The translations under genes and the position numbers were made by a program. A stretch of 5,923 nucleotides of DNA, from assembly GCA_002424645.1 (NCBI GenBank), contig DIKU01000115.1:3851-9773 (forward strand), in the 5' to 3' direction. This document shows, piece after piece, positions 5,442 to 5,923 of the stretch (positions are counted from its first letter, which is position 1; each line of letters begins with the position of its first letter). The notes beneath the pieces are model-generated. The model saw only the letters and a program-made list of their open reading frames with translations. It did not search any database and was not told where the DNA came from. The DNA comes from Pelobacter sp. UBA5610. GTDB taxonomy: Bacteria; Desulfobacterota; Desulfuromonadia; Desulfuromonadales; Syntrophotaleaceae.

Positions 5442-5459
5442 GTAAACTTGCATGCAACA
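5434..5459. promoter_or_regulatory. 26-base imperfect dyad TGTTGC ... GCAACA upstream of the rhodanese operon
   Basis: TGTTGC (5434-5439) pairs with GCAACA (5454-5459), and further inner positions pair as well, giving 10 of 13 pairs about a centre at 5446.5. A separate 10-base perfect palindrome TTGCATGCAA (5448-5457) overlaps its right half. It is 83-108 bases upstream of the rhodanese ATG and has no T-run, so it looks like an operator rather than a terminator. The binding factor is unknown. Confidence 0.35.
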
Positions 5460-5495
5460 TATAAAAATATCTTTTCGAACGCATTCCACTCTTGT

Positions 5496-5923
5496 TTACC
5501 CGTCGTCACAGGGATCTTGCATATCTCCGGCAATGGAACCCGGATGCCGCCTTTTTCGGAACAGGTACCATCCCCAAAGTGAAAGTCCGACCAATGCAAT
5601 CCCGAGCATAAACCGAACTTCATATTTCATGACATCGCCCAGAACAATTTTCAGGGTGTGGCCGAACAGATAGCCGGCATAGCCGATCACAGTCGCCCAC
5701 AGGATCGAACTGAAAAGATCGAATACAATGAATTCTCGCCACCGAACCTTGCTCATACCAAGGGAAATAGGCGTGACGATACGCAGGCCGTACCAGAACC
5801 GAAAAGTCAGAATAATAACAATCCGAAAGCGCACGATGAGATTGTTTACTCTGACAATCCGGGGTTCCCAGCTCGGACGCCTGCTTAACAGCCATTGACT
5901 GTGCCTCCGCCCCAGAAAAAACA
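5496..5923 (-). CDS. DedA-family inner-membrane protein, 5' end outside the window
   Basis: The frame is open from the window edge to the TAA at 5496, giving 141 visible residues that lack roughly the first third of a usual DedA protein of about 200 residues. The visible part begins FFLGRRHSQWLLSRRP, which matches the family's F-x-G-R region. The hallmark R-F-x-x-G-x-R segment appears as FRFWYGLRIVTP, followed by ISLGMSKV. Two hydrophobic segments follow (FDLFSSILWATVIGYAGYLF and FMLGIALVGLSLWGWYLF), and then a basic, polar tail. A GTG at 5834 lies in this frame but is internal to the conserved core, so it is not the real start. DedA proteins include lipid carriers (flippases for undecaprenyl phosphate) and are tied to membrane homeostasis. 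The 144-base gap before the rhodanese suggests separate transcription. Confidence 0.88.
   Translation of the reverse strand, partial: FFLGRRHSQWLLSRRPSWEPRIVRVNNLIVRFRIVIILTFRFWYGLRIVTPISLGMSKVRWREFIVFDLFSSILWATVIGYAGYLFGHTLKIVLGDVMKYEVRFMLGIALVGLSLWGWYLFRKRRHPGSIAGDMQDPCDDG

Noticed and set aside
5620..5895. 91-codon minus-strand frame, and the GTG at 5834 as a DedA start
   Set aside because: The 91-codon frame is a shadow of DedA. The GTG is internal: the same frame upstream encodes conserved DedA sequence up to the window edge, so no frameshift or truncation is needed.

Overview
The window reads as a piece of a Gram-negative bacterial chromosome. It has Sec signal peptides, a lipoprotein, a sigma-54-dependent activator and a DedA-type inner-membrane protein. 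The mix of an AcoR-type activator with a periplasmic sulfurtransferase and a split YeeE/YedE pair reminds me of Desulfuromonas/Geobacter/Pelobacter-like deltaproteobacteria. That is an impression from protein flavour, not something the sequence proves. All supported genes lie on the minus strand, so transcription runs from the right end of the window to the left.

Right to left: (1) 5923-5496, the C-terminal two thirds or so of a DedA-family membrane protein, cut by the window edge. (2) A 144-base gap with a 26-base imperfect dyad and a weak sigma-54-like GG-N10-GC element. (3) A tight four-gene cluster at 5351-2582: a secreted tandem-domain rhodanese, two half-size YeeE/YedE-type membrane proteins, and an unknown lipoprotein. 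Gene junctions are 4 bases apart, a 4-base ATGA overlap, and a 14-base overlap, so this is one operon with translational coupling. (4) A 16-bp perfect-stem hairpin at 2491-2529 that ends the operon. (5) An AT-rich intergenic stretch (2058-2490) with several dyads, four GTTGAA direct repeats on the minus strand, a plausible sigma-70 promoter, and signs of a short plus-strand transcript. (6) 2057-6, a sigma-54 activator of AcoR type (GAF, PAS-like region, AAA+, Fis HTH).

Working model, inferred: the operon handles sulfane sulfur at the cell envelope. The YeeE/YedE family includes thiosulfate importers (TsuA), and here the two halves would form one pore. The rhodanese would move sulfane sulfur through Cys276, possibly helped by its only other cysteine, Cys362, in a C-terminal Cys-Gly-Gly tail. 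The lipoprotein is an uncharacterised periplasmic partner. The AcoR-type regulator has eleven cysteines ahead of its ATPase domain and may control this operon or an unrelated one beyond the left edge. The operon is visibly richer in G+C than the regulator and the dedA gene on either side, which hints that it moved as a cassette. The most novel items are the unknown lipoprotein, the two-cysteine rhodanese, and the possible small RNA at about 2340-2466.
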